Below are positions 62,888 to 64,000 of a stretch of DNA of 64,000 nt, piece by piece. This DNA comes from Ustulina deusta (lineage: Eukaryota; Ascomycota; Sordariomycetes; Xylariales; Xylariaceae). The position numbers and the translations under genes are program-made. The DNA lies in contig JAJNNX010000074.1 in assembly GCA_023159155.1 (NCBI GenBank), forward strand, positions 148,054 to 212,053, read 5' to 3'. Each line of letters begins with the position of its first letter. Position 1 is the first letter of the stretch. The notes beneath the pieces are model-generated. The model did no database searches and was not told where the DNA came from. It saw nothing but the letters and a program-made list of their open reading frames with translations.

Positions 62888-64000
62888 TATTAATAAATAT
62901 TTAATAAATATATATTTTTTATTTTATTATAATTAGCAAAATATAAATAAATTCTTTTTTTAGTTATATATTTAATATAAAAAATTATATATTTTATAAT
63001 ATAAACTTAACTTTAATATAATTTTAATAAAATTTAAAATTTTTATACTATTTAAAAACTAATAATTTATAAAAAACCTAATTTTAAATATTTTTATTTT
63101 ATTTTTAGTTTTTTAAACAATTAAAATAATTTTAACTTTTAAATATAACTAGCTTTTTATTATTAAACAATTCTAAAATTTTTTTTTTATAAAAAAAAAA
63201 ATAATTAAGTATTAGATTTTTTTATAAATATTTTAAGTAAACTAATACTTAAAAAAAAATCTAAAAAAACAAAAAGTTAAAACTTAAAAACTAAAATTTA
63301 AACTAGAACTAAAACAACTTAAAATAAATAATATATTAAATATTATAGCTATATAAATTTATAATTTTATATTAGTTCTAATAAAACTTTTTTAATAAAT
63401 AAAAAAATAAAATATTAATTTTTTAATATATTTATTTTAATATTTTTAAAAAATAACTATAATTTAATAATAAAAAATATATTTAAAAATATTAATTTAA
63501 ACTTTTTAGTTTTGTTGTTTTATTAGCTTTTTATTTTATTAGTTTATTTTTTAAAGTTTTAAATTTTATTTATATTAAAAAAGCTAAAATATAAAAAATT
63601 AATTTTAGCAAATTTATAAAAAATAAAGCTTTATTTAATAACTAAGTTTATAAATTAATAAAAAAGCTAAATAAAAATATTATTATATTTTGAACTAAAA
63701 ATAGCTAATTTTAGTATATTATAAACTAATTAAAAAATATACTAAAAAATTAATAAAAATATATTTTTATTTAATTAAAAAATTATTTAATAATATTATT
63801 AAAATAATTTAAGTTTTATTAATAATTTATTATAATTTTAATTAAATAGCTATTATTTATAAAATATTTTAAGTTTATATATATAGAACTAATAAAAATA
63901 TTAATAAGTTTATTTTTATATTTAATAGTTTAGTGTAAAAATATTAATTTATTAAATTATAATAAAATATAAATTATAAAACTATTTTTATATAAATTTA

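Larger units (their letters stand above)
58255..64000. repeat. AT-rich RIP-like block with internal duplications (right edge truncated)
   Basis: Composition drops abruptly to A/T after about 58255, and stops fill every frame. The block contains two direct copies of a 1.8-1.9-kb unit and an inverted partial copy. From 62.9 kb to the window end no further repeat or protein relic was recognised. Confidence 0.8.

Overview
The window looks like nuclear DNA of a filamentous ascomycete (Pezizomycotina). Genes are moderately GC-rich, with short introns (51-180 nt) that have GTRNGY-type donors and CTAAC-like branch sites. The protein families are those shared across moulds (DUF3074, Sip3/LAM, Rse1, Mss51, PXA, CENPB-type HTH, DRG1). 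Three blocks of very AT-rich DNA (about 1-1830, 12089-26024, 58255-64000) alternate with normal DNA, and their differences are C/T and G/A transitions. This is the footprint expected of repeat-induced point mutation (RIP). I cannot name the species; the recurrent TAGGTACCT-like intergenic motifs are reminiscent of Sordariomycetes, but that is only an impression.

Layout. 1-9800: an AT-rich block, then a gene-poor stretch with one hypothetical, possibly broken cysteine-rich ORF (6638-7219, minus). 9802-11860: a DUF3074 START-like/coiled-coil protein (minus). 12089-26024: a RIP-degraded LTR retrotransposon bounded by two 107-bp direct repeats. Reverse transcriptase tail, RNase H and integrase can still be read as decayed text in Ty3/gypsy order. 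26433-47829 is the gene-rich core: Sip3-like lipid-transfer protein (-), zinc-ribbon/LysM protein (+), splicing factor Rse1 (-), a frameshifted kinase-like pseudogene (+), mitochondrial Mss51 (+), a PXA-domain protein with a 1.1-kb intron (+), and a CENPB-type DNA-binding protein (-). 47830-53993 is a 6.2-kb gene-free region upstream of that DNA-binding protein. 53994-55520: the DRG1/Rbg1 GTPase (-), seven exons including a GC-AG intron. 55521-58254 is gene-free. 58255-64000 is an AT-rich block holding a tandem duplication (about 1.8-1.9 kb per copy) and an inverted partial copy.

The genes are housekeeping functions in different pathways (sterol/lipid transport, splicing, COX1 translation, membrane traffic, ribosome-associated GTPase). 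They show no operon-like or cluster logic. I found no biosynthetic cluster, CRISPR array, rRNA or convincing tRNA. All exon structures were derived by hand from splice signals, frame continuity and remembered family conservation; they have not been checked by alignment or RNA data. The most unusual items are the readable RIP relic with all-transition LTR divergence, the duplicated/inverted AT-rich repeat, the outsized PXA intron, the GC-AG intron in the DRG1 gene, and the kinase-like pseudogene.
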